A stretch of 64,000 nt of DNA. Origin: Bacillus tianshenii. Lineage in GTDB: Bacteria; Bacillota; Bacilli; Bacillales; Bacillaceae_N. The first letter of the stretch is position 1. Every line of letters begins with the position of its first letter. The notes under the pieces were generated by a model that saw only the letters and a program-made list of their open reading frames with translations, was not told the DNA's origin and did no database searches. A program made the position numbers and the translations under genes. Location of the stretch: positions 124,001 through 188,000 of the forward strand of contig CP129018.1 of the NCBI GenBank assembly GCA_020524525.2. The letters run 5' to 3'. Shown here piece by piece: positions 1-8,899 of this stretch.

Positions 1-1
1 A

Positions 2-958
2 TCTATCAATTTCTTTAAATCTGAGCAACATCCAGAAATTTTCTATGAAAAGCTATGGTCAAGTGTCCAAAGAATTGGCAAATGGGAAGGCGAAATGTGG
101 AATTCAAAGAAAAACGGTGAAATGTATGCAGAATGGTTGAATATTTCCAAGATTGAGAGCTTTAGCGAGGGAAATGTACCTCATTATATTGCAACGGTCA
201 TTGACTTAACTGAGCAAAAGTTAAATGAACAGCTATTATTTGAAGATTTTCAACTATCACAACAACTTCATCAGATAATTACTCCGCAGCCGATATCGAA
301 TGAACGTATTGAGATGAGCGGGGTATATGTACCAGCGACGCTGTTTGGTGGCGATATGTATGCGTGGTTTCAGATTGATGAACATCGCTATAGCGCCATC
401 ATCATAGACGTAATGGGAAAAGGAGTAGCAGCCTCATTTATTTGCATGTCGATTCGTTCTGTCCTGGAAGAATTAGTGAAAAGGCTAGTAGACCCTGAAA
501 AAGTGCTAGCGGAGTTAAATGCACATATGTGGAAGCTTTTTCGTCAGAAAGAAGATGGAATGCCGTACTTTTTCACCTCGATCTACTTTGTAATTGACAC
601 GAAAAAGAGACAGATTGAATATGTGAATGCTGGACATCCTCCTGGGTTATTTTATCAAGACAAGGAAACAGTCATTCATCTAAATAAAGGGGGCGTAGCA
701 GTCGGTATGCTTCCAGAAGTGCAATATAAGAAAAGTGTCCTCCCCTATCAAAAAACATCGAATCTACTTTTGTTTACAGATGGATTCATAGAGTCTGCAA
801 ATATGGAAATGGAAGATCACATCCTATCGTTAGAAACAATTATGAAGGAGCAACAAGACACCGCAGCAGGACAACTGAGTGAACTGGTTTTAACAAATCA
901 TTTAAATCAATATCGAGTAGAAGATGATTTGTGCTTAATTTCCATTTCAATTCATTGA
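2..958 (+). CDS. PAS-SpoIIE (PP2C-type) serine phosphatase, 5' end outside window
   Basis: The reading frame is open from base 2, so the gene begins upstream of the window. The first ~65 visible residues look like the end of a PAS/PAC sensor domain (WEGEMWNSKKNGE, then IATVIDLTEQK), followed by a SpoIIE/RsbU-like PP2C phosphatase: FGGDMYAWF, IIIDVMGKGVAASF, VNAGHPPG and LLLFTDGFIE carry the expected metal-binding Asp/Gly motifs. Family members dephosphorylate anti-anti-sigma factors, as RsbU and RsbP do in the general stress response. No STAS or anti-sigma gene is visible, so the target is unknown. It is first in a tight operon with two receivers, an HD-GYP protein and a hybrid kinase. Confidence 0.85.
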   Translation, partial: SINFFKSEQHPEIFYEKLWSSVQRIGKWEGEMWNSKKNGEMYAEWLNISKIESFSEGNVPHYIATVIDLTEQKLNEQLLFEDFQLSQQLHQIITPQPISNERIEMSGVYVPATLFGGDMYAWFQIDEHRYSAIIIDVMGKGVAASFICMSIRSVLEELVKRLVDPEKVLAELNAHMWKLFRQKEDGMPYFFTSIYFVIDTKKRQIEYVNAGHPPGLFYQDKETVIHLNKGGVAVGMLPEVQYKKSVLPYQKTSNLLLFTDGFIESANMEMEDHILSLETIMKEQQDTAAGQLSELVLTNHLNQYRVEDDLCLISISIH

Positions 959-988
959 TAAAAATATAAAAATAGGAGTCTTGTAGAT

Positions 989-1375
989 ATGAGAAAGATT
1001 TTGGTTGTAGATGATTCAATGGTTATGCGAAATATGATTCGAAAAGTGATTGAGAACAATCAGCTTGCAGAGGTGATGGAAGCGAAAGATGCAGATGACG
1101 CGTTAATGAAGTATCAAACCTTTCAGCCTGATGTCGTAACAATGGATATCACGATGCCTGGAAAAAGCGGAATTGAAGCTGTAAAACAAATTAAATCTGT
1201 TGATAAAAACGCAAACATTATCATGATTACAGCAATGGGGCAAAAGGCAATGGTAGTTGAGGCATTAAATGAAGGTGCACGTGACTTTATTGTAAAGCCT
1301 TTCGAGGAAGAGAAATTAGTAAGTGCGATAAATAAAATATTTAAAATAATCAATGTGTTAGAAAATCGCTATTAG
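989..1375 (+). CDS. CheY-like single-domain response regulator
   Basis: A 128-residue stand-alone receiver with no output domain. The acidic pair is in VVDDS near residue 8, the phospho-acceptor Asp in VVTMDITMPG near residue 53, the switch Thr in IIMITAMG and the conserved Lys in FIVKPF. An AGGAG ribosome site lies ~12 bases before the ATG. The gene sits 30 bases after the phosphatase and 15 before the HD-GYP gene, so it is co-transcribed. It probably relays phosphoryl groups from the hybrid kinase at 2912-5842, or acts by protein contact as CheY does. Nothing shows that it binds the flagellar motor. Confidence 0.85.
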   Translation: MRKILVVDDSMVMRNMIRKVIENNQLAEVMEAKDADDALMKYQTFQPDVVTMDITMPGKSGIEAVKQIKSVDKNANIIMITAMGQKAMVVEALNEGARDFIVKPFEEEKLVSAINKIFKIINVLENRY

Positions 1376-1390
1376 AAAAAGGTGATGAAG

Positions 1391-2479
1391 TTGGAAACTT
1401 GTCAATTTCCAGAAGCAAAACTATTAATTGTTGATGATAATCGTGCGAATGTTTTATTGCTCGAAAAGATGTTAAAGGTTACAGGATTTTCAAATTTTCA
1501 ATCAACGACTGATTCACGTGAAGTGATTGCACTGTATGATGATTTTCAACCTGATATATTATTGCTTGATTTGCGGATGCCTCACATAAATGGTTTCCAG
1601 ATTATGAAAGAATTGAAGGAGTTACATAAAGAAAAATGTGCTCCAATTATTGTTATTACCGCACAAGATGATAAAGAGCATCGTCAGCTTGCCTTAAAGC
1701 TGGGCGCACGTGATTTTATCGCCAAGCCTTTTGATCGTGAAGAGCTGATTATCCGGATTAACAATGCGCTCGAAATGCAGAAGCTTCATAATGAATTGCT
1801 TCATCATAATAAACAATTAGAGGCGCAAGTCGAAGTGAGAACAAAAGAGTTACAAGAATCTCAGCTTGAATTATTAAGGCGCTTAGGACGAGCTGCAGAA
1901 TATCGCGATAATGAAACAGGTCTTCACATTTTTCGCATGAGCTTATATAGTGCTGAATTGGCGAAGGAAGTAGGCTTTTCGGAAAGTGAAAGTAAAATGT
2001 TGATGCATGCAAGTGCATTACATGATATCGGAAAAATATCTGTCCCTGATGATATTCTATTGAAGCCGAGCCGCTTAACAGAAGAAGAATGGTCAATTAT
2101 GCGACGCCATACAACGGTTGGAGCCGAAATCTTAGCAGGTAGCGCGTCACCGTTACTGCAGATGGCAGAGGAAATCGCCTTCACACATCATGAAAAGTGG
2201 GATGGGGGCGGATATCCACGAGGGATAAAGGGAGAAGAAATTCCTTTAGTCGGAAGGATTACTGCAATTTGTGATGTGTTTGATGCTTTAACTTCTGAAC
2301 GACCTTATAAACGAGCATGGAGTGTAGATGAAGCTGTTTCAGAAATTATGAATAGTAGCGGTACCCACTTTGATCCGAATTTAGTGGAAAAATTTATTGG
2401 TATTTTACCGAAAATTAAAGCAATTCAAAGCTCATACCATAACGAAGCCGAAAGACAAACAGAAAATTTAAAAGGGTGA
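1391..2479 (+). CDS. response regulator with HD-GYP cyclic-di-GMP phosphodiesterase domain
   Basis: An N-terminal receiver (LIVDDN, phospho-Asp in ILLLDLRMPH, Lys in FIAKPF) is joined by a coiled linker (~residues 125-165) to an HD-GYP domain with the HD pair in ALHDIGKISVPDDIL, HHEKWDGGGYPRG for the GYP part, and the downstream Asp-rich ICDVFDALTSERPYKR. Such proteins hydrolyse cyclic di-GMP in the cytoplasm. I place the start at TTG 1391 because GGTGAT lies four bases before it, the same spacing as other genes here; GTG 1382 and ATG 1385 are in frame but overlap that site. Third gene of the signalling operon. Confidence 0.85.
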   Translation: METCQFPEAKLLIVDDNRANVLLLEKMLKVTGFSNFQSTTDSREVIALYDDFQPDILLLDLRMPHINGFQIMKELKELHKEKCAPIIVITAQDDKEHRQLALKLGARDFIAKPFDREELIIRINNALEMQKLHNELLHHNKQLEAQVEVRTKELQESQLELLRRLGRAAEYRDNETGLHIFRMSLYSAELAKEVGFSESESKMLMHASALHDIGKISVPDDILLKPSRLTEEEWSIMRRHTTVGAEILAGSASPLLQMAEEIAFTHHEKWDGGGYPRGIKGEEIPLVGRITAICDVFDALTSERPYKRAWSVDEAVSEIMNSSGTHFDPNLVEKFIGILPKIKAIQSSYHNEAERQTENLKG

Positions 2480-2485
2480 AGCAGC

Positions 2486-2878
2486 ATGAGCATACTGATT
2501 GTTGATGATGTCAAACCAAATGTGATGGTAATTGAAAGAGCGCTCAAACTCATCGGGTATCAGGATGTGCTTAAAGCTTATTCAGCAGAAGAAGCGTTTC
2601 AACTATTAGGTATTGGAAGCGGTAGAACAAATAGCCATACATTTGAGCTGATCTTCTTAGATATTTTAATGCCAGGTTTGAATGGCATCGAGGCATGTAC
2701 TTATATAAGGGAAGACGAACGATATCGAGAAACCCCTATTTTTATTGTTACAGCTTTCAATGATTCGACAAATATTCAAAAAGCTAAAGCAGCAGGTGCA
2801 AATGATTATTTAACTAAGCCGATAAATATGGTGGAGTTGAAACAAAAAGTTTTAAATGTATTTGATAGTAGACAATAG
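2486..2878 (+). CDS. CheY-like response regulator (second stand-alone receiver)
   Basis: A 130-residue receiver: LIVDDVKPN at the start, phospho-Asp in LIFLDILMPGLNG, Thr in IFIVTAF and Lys in YLTKPI. It has a short Gly/Ser-containing insertion near residues 45-52 before the phosphorylation strand. It starts seven bases after the HD-GYP gene and precedes the hybrid kinase by 33 bases. It resembles the receiver fused to the kinase and may be an intermediate or phosphate sink in the same relay. No output domain is present. Confidence 0.85.
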   Translation: MSILIVDDVKPNVMVIERALKLIGYQDVLKAYSAEEAFQLLGIGSGRTNSHTFELIFLDILMPGLNGIEACTYIREDERYRETPIFIVTAFNDSTNIQKAKAAGANDYLTKPINMVELKQKVLNVFDSRQ

Positions 2879-2911
2879 GTTTTTAATGGTCTATGTAAAT
2901 GAGGGGTAAAT

Positions 2912-5842
2912 ATGAAGGAAAAGGTTTCATTATTAAAGTGGATTTGGCGGTCATTTCTTAAGACAGCCCTTGTCCCACTTGTCGTTGTTGAATTAGCTTT
3001 CATAGGCATTTATTTTGTAACGAACAATTGGTCAAAGTTTGAAATGATTAACTTGTTAAAAAGTGAAGTGAAGGAAGACATCCTTCATATAGCTGACCGA
3101 GAAGCTGACATTATTGAAAACCAATTAGCTAGTGTAAACCATTCAGTTGATATGTATGGAAAGCAAGTGCAGAGAGTATTGAAGAGCGATGTCGTTCCAG
3201 AAGCAGTAGATGAACAACGGTTAACATATTCTCCAGAAGGGGCTTATTACACTACGCAAGACAGTGCGGAAGGTGGGGCTGCTGTATATTACTCAGGCAT
3301 TATTCCTGTTAAAGAAGATGGTATTAAGAAAGTGCATCAGCTTTTAACCATCCAAGACTTAATGAAAGACATGCATGTAACAGAACCGCTGGCTGCAGCA
3401 ATCTATTTCAATTCTTACGATTCATTAAATGTTATATACCCTTACTTTGAGGTGCTAGAGCAGTATACGCCGCTAATGGATATTCCAACCTACAACTTCT
3501 ATTATGAAGCAGATGCTAAGCATAATCCAGAACGAGAAGTAAGATGGACAGATGCTTATCTTGATCCAGCAGGAAATGGATGGATGTCTTCTGCAATTGC
3601 TCCAGTCTACAACGGAGATTTCTTAGAAGGTGTTGTGGGGATTGATATAACGATTGAAACAATAACGAAACAAGTATTAGACTTATCGATTCCTTGGAAA
3701 GGTTATGGTGTACTTGTTGGAAAAGACGGTACGATCTTAGCTCTACCGAAACAAGGTGAAGAGGTATGGGGGTTAACAGAACTCACTGATCATGATTATG
3801 AATCAGCCATTCAGGAGGATACGTTTAAGCCTGAGGATTTTAATATTTATAAACGAAAAGAATTGAAGGACTTTTCAAATAATATTTATAAAGAAGAAAA
3901 CGGGCTCAATACAGCAGAACTGCAAGACGTAAATCATATTGTGTCATGGTCGACGATTAATGAAACAGGTTGGAAATTACTTGTTATTGTTCCGGAAGAA
4001 AACGTCTATGCGAAAATAAATGAAGTAAGTAGACAGCTCATTAAAATTGGTGCATTTATGATTGCAGGATTAATTCTCTTCTATTTAATGTTCTTCTTCT
4101 TCCTATATCGACAGTCTAAAAAAATGAGTACTTATATCTCAAGTCCGTTAATTGAGATGAGTGAGACCGTTCAAAAAATTGGAGCAGGTGACTACTACCA
4201 AGACAAACAAGATTATAATGTAGAAGAACTGCATGAAGCGTTTCGTCATTTGATTGAGATGGGGCGTAGCCTTGGGGATACAAACCAAGAGTTAACACGT
4301 GCTCAAAATGAAGTGAGAGCGCGAGAGGCAGATTTGAAAGCACTTGTTAATTCGATGGATGATGTCATTATTGAATTTGACGAACATGGTGTGTACAAAA
4401 ACATTTGGACCAATGATGAACGAAACTTAGCGATGCCGAAGAAACAATTAATTGGAAAGCGGCTTGATGAAGTACTTGGGACAGAGTTTGCAGAAAAATA
4501 TCTTCCACGAATACAACAAGTTTTCTTAACAAAGCAGCCAGATACATTTGAATATAAGCTAAAGACAATGTCAGGAGAAAAGTGGTATCAAGGTCGTCTA
4601 TCGCCAATTATTGGAGAGAATGGTACGTATGAAAAGCTTTCGTTTGCAGCACGTGATATAACAGAACGGAAAGCAATGGAGAAACATTTAATTCAAGCAA
4701 AAGAAGAAGCAGAACGAGCAAGTCAAGCGAAATCTGAGTTTTTATCCAATATGAGTCATGAATTGAGAACACCTATGAATGCAATACTAGGTTTTGCTCA
4801 ATTACTTGAAATGGATGATTTTGAACCATTAACAGAATCTCAGCAAGAGAGCGTAGAAGAAATTCTAAAAGCTGCAAATCATTTGTTAATGCTTATAAAC
4901 GATATGCTCGACCTTGCAAAGATTGAATCAGGAAAAATATCGTTATCAATTGAGCCGGTGGAAGTTCGTACGATTATTCGTGAAATCTTATCCCTAACCA
5001 ATCCGCTTGCTGAGAAACGCAAACTAACGATTATTGATGAGACAAATATTTGCCATGATTTGTATGTGAACGCTGACCGAACACGCTTAAAGCAAGTGTT
5101 ACTTAACTTAATGTCTAATGCTGTAAAATATAATCAAGATAATGGAAAGATTATTTTCTCTTGTAGACAAGTAGATAATATGTTGCATTTCGAGATTAAG
5201 GATACAGGGATTGGCATTAAAGAATCAGAGCTTGAAAAAATATTTGAGCCATTCCATCGTTCAGACAATAATAGCATTGTAGAAGGAACAGGGATTGGCT
5301 TGACTGTTTCAAAACAATTAATTGACTTGATGAATGGAACTATTCATGTTGAAAGCATGGAGGGTATCGGGAGCAGCTTTGCGATTGAGCTTCCAATCAC
5401 AATAGAAAACCATTTTGTTAATGTTGAAGCTTATTCTGTTCCTGAAGAAACCATTTCTTCTAATAATGAAGAGCAGCATACCATTCTCTATGTGGAGGAC
5501 AACCCTGCTAACTTACAGCTTGTAGAGAGAATTCTTTCAAAATATGAAGATATTAGGCTCTTTTCAGCCGCAAATGGTGAGTTAGGCATTGATTTAGCGG
5601 ATGCCCATCAACCTGATTTAATATTACTTGACATTAACTTACCAGGTATTGATGGCTTTGAAGTATTGCGCAGGCTGAAAGAAAACAAAGATACAAGTGA
5701 GATCCCAGTAATCGCAGTAAGTGCAAATGCAATGCCAAGAGATATTGAAAAGGGCTTAGTTGCAGGATTTAGTAATTATTTAACAAAACCAATCGATATT
5801 GAAAAGTTTTTGAAAGCTATTCGTGAAGTGTTGAGAAAATAA
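2912..5842 (+). CDS. membrane hybrid sensor histidine kinase (Cache-HAMP-PAS-HisKA-HATPase-REC)
   Basis: A 976-residue protein. A membrane helix near residues 12-35 and another near 368-398 enclose a ~330-residue extracellular region of dCache type. Then come HAMP (~400-450), PAS (~470-590), HisKA with the phospho-His in NMSHELRTPMNAIL near residue 616, an ATPase domain (NLMSNAVKYNQ, DTGIGIKESELEKIFEPF, GTGIGLTVSK) and a C-terminal receiver with phospho-Asp in LILLDINLPGIDGF near residue 906. It autophosphorylates on an external cue and passes phosphate to its own receiver. The other receivers of the operon are natural partners. The ligand is unknown. Last gene before a terminator. Confidence 0.9.
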   Translation: MKEKVSLLKWIWRSFLKTALVPLVVVELAFIGIYFVTNNWSKFEMINLLKSEVKEDILHIADREADIIENQLASVNHSVDMYGKQVQRVLKSDVVPEAVDEQRLTYSPEGAYYTTQDSAEGGAAVYYSGIIPVKEDGIKKVHQLLTIQDLMKDMHVTEPLAAAIYFNSYDSLNVIYPYFEVLEQYTPLMDIPTYNFYYEADAKHNPEREVRWTDAYLDPAGNGWMSSAIAPVYNGDFLEGVVGIDITIETITKQVLDLSIPWKGYGVLVGKDGTILALPKQGEEVWGLTELTDHDYESAIQEDTFKPEDFNIYKRKELKDFSNNIYKEENGLNTAELQDVNHIVSWSTINETGWKLLVIVPEENVYAKINEVSRQLIKIGAFMIAGLILFYLMFFFFLYRQSKKMSTYISSPLIEMSETVQKIGAGDYYQDKQDYNVEELHEAFRHLIEMGRSLGDTNQELTRAQNEVRAREADLKALVNSMDDVIIEFDEHGVYKNIWTNDERNLAMPKKQLIGKRLDEVLGTEFAEKYLPRIQQVFLTKQPDTFEYKLKTMSGEKWYQGRLSPIIGENGTYEKLSFAARDITERKAMEKHLIQAKEEAERASQAKSEFLSNMSHELRTPMNAILGFAQLLEMDDFEPLTESQQESVEEILKAANHLLMLINDMLDLAKIESGKISLSIEPVEVRTIIREILSLTNPLAEKRKLTIIDETNICHDLYVNADRTRLKQVLLNLMSNAVKYNQDNGKIIFSCRQVDNMLHFEIKDTGIGIKESELEKIFEPFHRSDNNSIVEGTGIGLTVSKQLIDLMNGTIHVESMEGIGSSFAIELPITIENHFVNVEAYSVPEETISSNNEEQHTILYVEDNPANLQLVERILSKYEDIRLFSAANGELGIDLADAHQPDLILLDINLPGIDGFEVLRRLKENKDTSEIPVIAVSANAMPRDIEKGLVAGFSNYLTKPIDIEKFLKAIREVLRK

Positions 5843-5849
5843 GAAGTAG

Positions 5850-5882
5850 AAAGGGACTAACCTTCGGGAGAGTCCCTTTTTT
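5850..5882 (+). terminator. rho-independent terminator of signalling operon
   Basis: Stem AAAGGGACT / AGTCCCTTTT around a CCTTCGGG-containing loop, followed by a T run, eight bases after the kinase stop codon. Confidence 0.85.
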
Positions 5883-5984
5883 GTTTGAAGTCAGATATAA
5901 AACTTGAAAAAGATGTTTAAAAAGAATAGATAGTTTGGTAATATATATGAGATTTGCTAACTAATATTTGGAGGGGTTGGAAGG

Positions 5985-6716
5985 ATGGATGAAAAAATCA
6001 AAGTGATTATTGCAGAAGACCACCCCGCTGCTAGAAAACTTTTAACAAAGTTTATTAAAATTCTTCAGCCTTCATTTGAAATTATAGATGAAGCAGAAAA
6101 TGGACATGAATTAATTGAGAAAGTGTTGATTCATCGACCTAATCTTGTACTTGTAGACATTGAGATGCCTCATTTAAAAGGAATTGATGCAATTCGTGAA
6201 TGTTTGAAGTTTTCGCCAAACCTTAAATATATTTTCACGACAGCATATGATGCATTTGCAATTGATGCCTTTGATTTGAAAGCAGTTGATTATGTCGTTA
6301 AACCAATTCAGAAAGAAAGATTATTTATTGCACTCGAAAGAGCTAAGCAAGAGTTATCAGTGCACAAAGTAAGTGGGCCAGAAAAGAAAAAACGTATTCC
6401 AGTTCATTCAAATCGTTCCCTTTATTTTGTGCCGACAGAAGATATTCTTTTTATAGAGAAGAGCAATCGTAAATCGATTATTCATACATTAGAAGAACAG
6501 TATCCAACTAGTGAGACATTAGAGGTCTTAAAAGAGTATTTGGATGACCAATTTTTTCAGTCTCATCGCTCTTTTCTCGTAAATTTAGAACATATTTCGC
6601 AGATTAAAGCGTCAGGAAAAAGTTATCTCGTTTATTTTTACCACTATGAAACACCTGCTCAAATTTCTAAGCAGAAAATTAAAGCACTTCAAGAAAAAAT
6701 GGAGAACTATATGTAG
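5985..6716 (+). CDS. LytTR-family response regulator
   Basis: A 243-residue protein with an N-terminal receiver (IIAEDHPAARK, phospho-Asp in VLVDIEMPHLKG, Lys in YVVKPI) and a C-terminal LytTR DNA-binding domain from about residue 140 (IPVHSNRSLYFVPTEDILFI ... FFQSHRSFLVNLEHI). LytTR regulators such as LytR/AgrA bind paired imperfect repeats upstream of targets. No LytS-type kinase is adjacent; the kinase on the opposite strand (6757-8784) is convergent and has a HisKA domain, so pairing is only possible. Ribosome site GGAGGGG precedes the ATG. Confidence 0.85.
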   Translation: MDEKIKVIIAEDHPAARKLLTKFIKILQPSFEIIDEAENGHELIEKVLIHRPNLVLVDIEMPHLKGIDAIRECLKFSPNLKYIFTTAYDAFAIDAFDLKAVDYVVKPIQKERLFIALERAKQELSVHKVSGPEKKKRIPVHSNRSLYFVPTEDILFIEKSNRKSIIHTLEEQYPTSETLEVLKEYLDDQFFQSHRSFLVNLEHISQIKASGKSYLVYFYHYETPAQISKQKIKALQEKMENYM

Positions 6717-6752
6717 AAAAAATCTGGCCAGCTGAAAAGGCCAGATTTTTTT
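6717..6752. terminator. bidirectional terminator between convergent LytTR regulator and kinase
   Basis: AAATCTGGCC / GGCCAGATTT stem flanked by A and T runs on both sides, serving both converging genes. Confidence 0.9.
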
Positions 6753-6756
6753 CATA

Positions 6757-8784
6757 TTAATGATGTTTTGTGAGTGGCAGCAATATGAAGAAAGAAGAGC
6801 CTCCATTTTGATTATTCTGAACCCAAATCCTACCATTATGCTGTTCGACAATTTCCTTGGAAATTGCTAAACCTAATCCGCTTCCTTGTCGAGTTTTATC
6901 TTTCGTATAGAATCGTTCAAACACAAATGGTAAATCGTTCTTTTCGATCCCAATTCCACTGTCTTCAATCGAAAATACAATATGTTGGTCGTGAAAAGTC
7001 AGCGTATAAATAATCTCGGCGGGTGGAGAGGAAAACTTAATTGCATTAGCTGTTACATTAGCGAACACTTGAATCATACGTCTCGAATCAAGGTAAATAT
7101 AAGCTGGTTCTTCTTGAGAAGAAGTGTTGATATAGTAACGAAGTTCCATCTTGTGTTGCTCAATATCATGCTTGAACATTTGGATCATTTCTTTGAAAAA
7201 ATTTTCAGGGTGATAATGCACATATTCAAACGGTATTTTCCGTGCTTCTAACTTTGACAGCTCGAACAGTTCCTCAATTAATGCCTGCAAGTGAAGGAGC
7301 TTTGACATGGATGCTTGTAAATATGCTTGCTGTTTCTCTTTCGTATGAATAACGCCATCAATCATTCCTTGAAGCGTTATGCGCAGCGTCGTTAAAGGTG
7401 TTAATAAATCATGAGAAATATTAGATAAAAGGTGCCGTCGTGACTTTTCTAGCCTGATAACCTCTTTTGTTTTTTGCTCTAGTTCATGGGTGCGCTCTAA
7501 AATCTTATCTTCAAGGTGCTGGTTTAGATATTGAAGTTGACGTGCTAAAGATTCTGTTTCTTGGACAGAGTCAGCATATTGTATTGCTAGAATACATGCG
7601 TAGCAAAGAATAAAAATAAACCATCCGAAAGCCGATTGTGTTGTCGTTCTTATTATTTCATTAAAGAAAAGAATATCATGAATAAATGTATACCCAAAGA
7701 ACCCAAACCCTAATAGGGCAAGCAATGCACCCTGTTGTTTTCGAAGTACTGCCATAACTAAAAGATAAAGAGCGTAAAAAGAAGCAAGAATAATAAAAGC
7801 GTGAAAGGTTGGAATAGTGTTTGAAAGAACCTCTGTAGGTGCAAGCAATGAGAAAGAAGTTAGTACAATACCAATAACTGTTGCCCATTTACTTGGTAAT
7901 GGTCCTGGGAAAAGGTGAACGACAAATTTTATACAAACAGCGACTGCCACATATGTTAAAACATACTCAATCTTCAGAAGCACTGTCCCGTCCACATAAG
8001 GAAAAAGTTCAGCAATCATAATTGAATCTAGAAACGCTTTCCGTACACCAAGCAAAGTAGAAAAAACCCCAAGGTAGAGAAAGCCATACTCTCTTCGGTA
8101 AAAGATAACATGAGCTAAATGATAGAGACCTGTAGCGAGTAAAGCCCCGGATATAATCATGTCCCAGGCAATGCTCAAGTAACGTTGCTGATTAATTTGT
8201 TTATCCAATCCCAGATAGAGTGATTTCTTTATGCCGCCTGTTCGTTGAATATAATTTGCAACTTGAATGGTTAGTGTAAATTTCCCATTCTCAGGCTTGA
8301 AATACACCGTTTCCACTCCATAACGCGGAAGTGTACGCTGTTTGTTTTGTCCGACCATTCCGTGTACAACTTTTAATTCGTCATTAATCCAAAGCTTATA
8401 GGAGGTTGAAATATAAGGAATCAGAATACCGAGAGTCTCTGATGAGTTTGTGTAAACAGTCAGATAATAGGTCGCATAGCCATAGGGTGAATCGATATTT
8501 TGGCTCGTTATTTTTGCCCAGCTTTGTGGTGTATCTACATACTGGTTGTTTGTTTTAAAAGAAGCTTCATAAGGTGTGTATAGCTCTTTCCAATAAAATG
8601 CCCATTCTCCATCTAGAGGAACAATTCCGTGCTCTTCAAATTGATAGGATGTTAAGTGTAATTCGGCATTTTGGGAAAGAGGATAGGTAGCTTTTGGATA
8701 TGGAAAAACGACGAAATAAATGAAAACGAGTGTGATAATTAGAATAGTAGATAAAAAAATTAAAGTTGTTTTAGAGAATTTCAT
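6757..8784 (-). CDS. 7TMR-DISM-type sensor histidine kinase
   Basis: 675 residues. An N-terminal anchor helix (~7-28) leads to an extracellular beta-rich domain (~residues 50-195) of the 7TMR-DISM sensor type, then about seven membrane helices (~205-400), a coiled coil (~410-445), HisKA with the phospho-His in SNISHDLLTPLTTL near residue 458, and the ATPase domain (NVTANAIKFSS, EDSGIGIEKNDLPFVFERF, GSGLGLAISKEI). DISM sensors are thought to bind carbohydrates or other small ligands. An AGGAG site sits before the ATG. No cognate regulator is on its strand; the LytTR regulator next door is convergent and a doubtful partner. Confidence 0.85.
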   Translation of the reverse strand: MKFSKTTLIFLSTILIITLVFIYFVVFPYPKATYPLSQNAELHLTSYQFEEHGIVPLDGEWAFYWKELYTPYEASFKTNNQYVDTPQSWAKITSQNIDSPYGYATYYLTVYTNSSETLGILIPYISTSYKLWINDELKVVHGMVGQNKQRTLPRYGVETVYFKPENGKFTLTIQVANYIQRTGGIKKSLYLGLDKQINQQRYLSIAWDMIISGALLATGLYHLAHVIFYRREYGFLYLGVFSTLLGVRKAFLDSIMIAELFPYVDGTVLLKIEYVLTYVAVAVCIKFVVHLFPGPLPSKWATVIGIVLTSFSLLAPTEVLSNTIPTFHAFIILASFYALYLLVMAVLRKQQGALLALLGFGFFGYTFIHDILFFNEIIRTTTQSAFGWFIFILCYACILAIQYADSVQETESLARQLQYLNQHLEDKILERTHELEQKTKEVIRLEKSRRHLLSNISHDLLTPLTTLRITLQGMIDGVIHTKEKQQAYLQASMSKLLHLQALIEELFELSKLEARKIPFEYVHYHPENFFKEMIQMFKHDIEQHKMELRYYINTSSQEEPAYIYLDSRRMIQVFANVTANAIKFSSPPAEIIYTLTFHDQHIVFSIEDSGIGIEKNDLPFVFERFYTKDKTRQGSGLGLAISKEIVEQHNGRIWVQNNQNGGSSFFILLPLTKHH

Positions 8785-8856
8785 AAAATTAATCTCCTGA
8801 AAAATCTAATCTCTATCTATTATACTATTTTGAAAGGTTTTATAAGGAGTTTTTAA

Positions 8857-8892
8857 CAAAAAATAAGGAACAGCGGCTCATTTCGCTGTTCC
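8857..8892 (-). terminator. terminator of the RNA methyltransferase gene
   Basis: GGAACAGCG / CGCTGTTCC stem; reading leftwards it is followed by TTATTTTTT. It separates the methyltransferase from the downstream kinase on the same strand. Confidence 0.8.
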
Positions 8893-8899
8893 TGTCATA

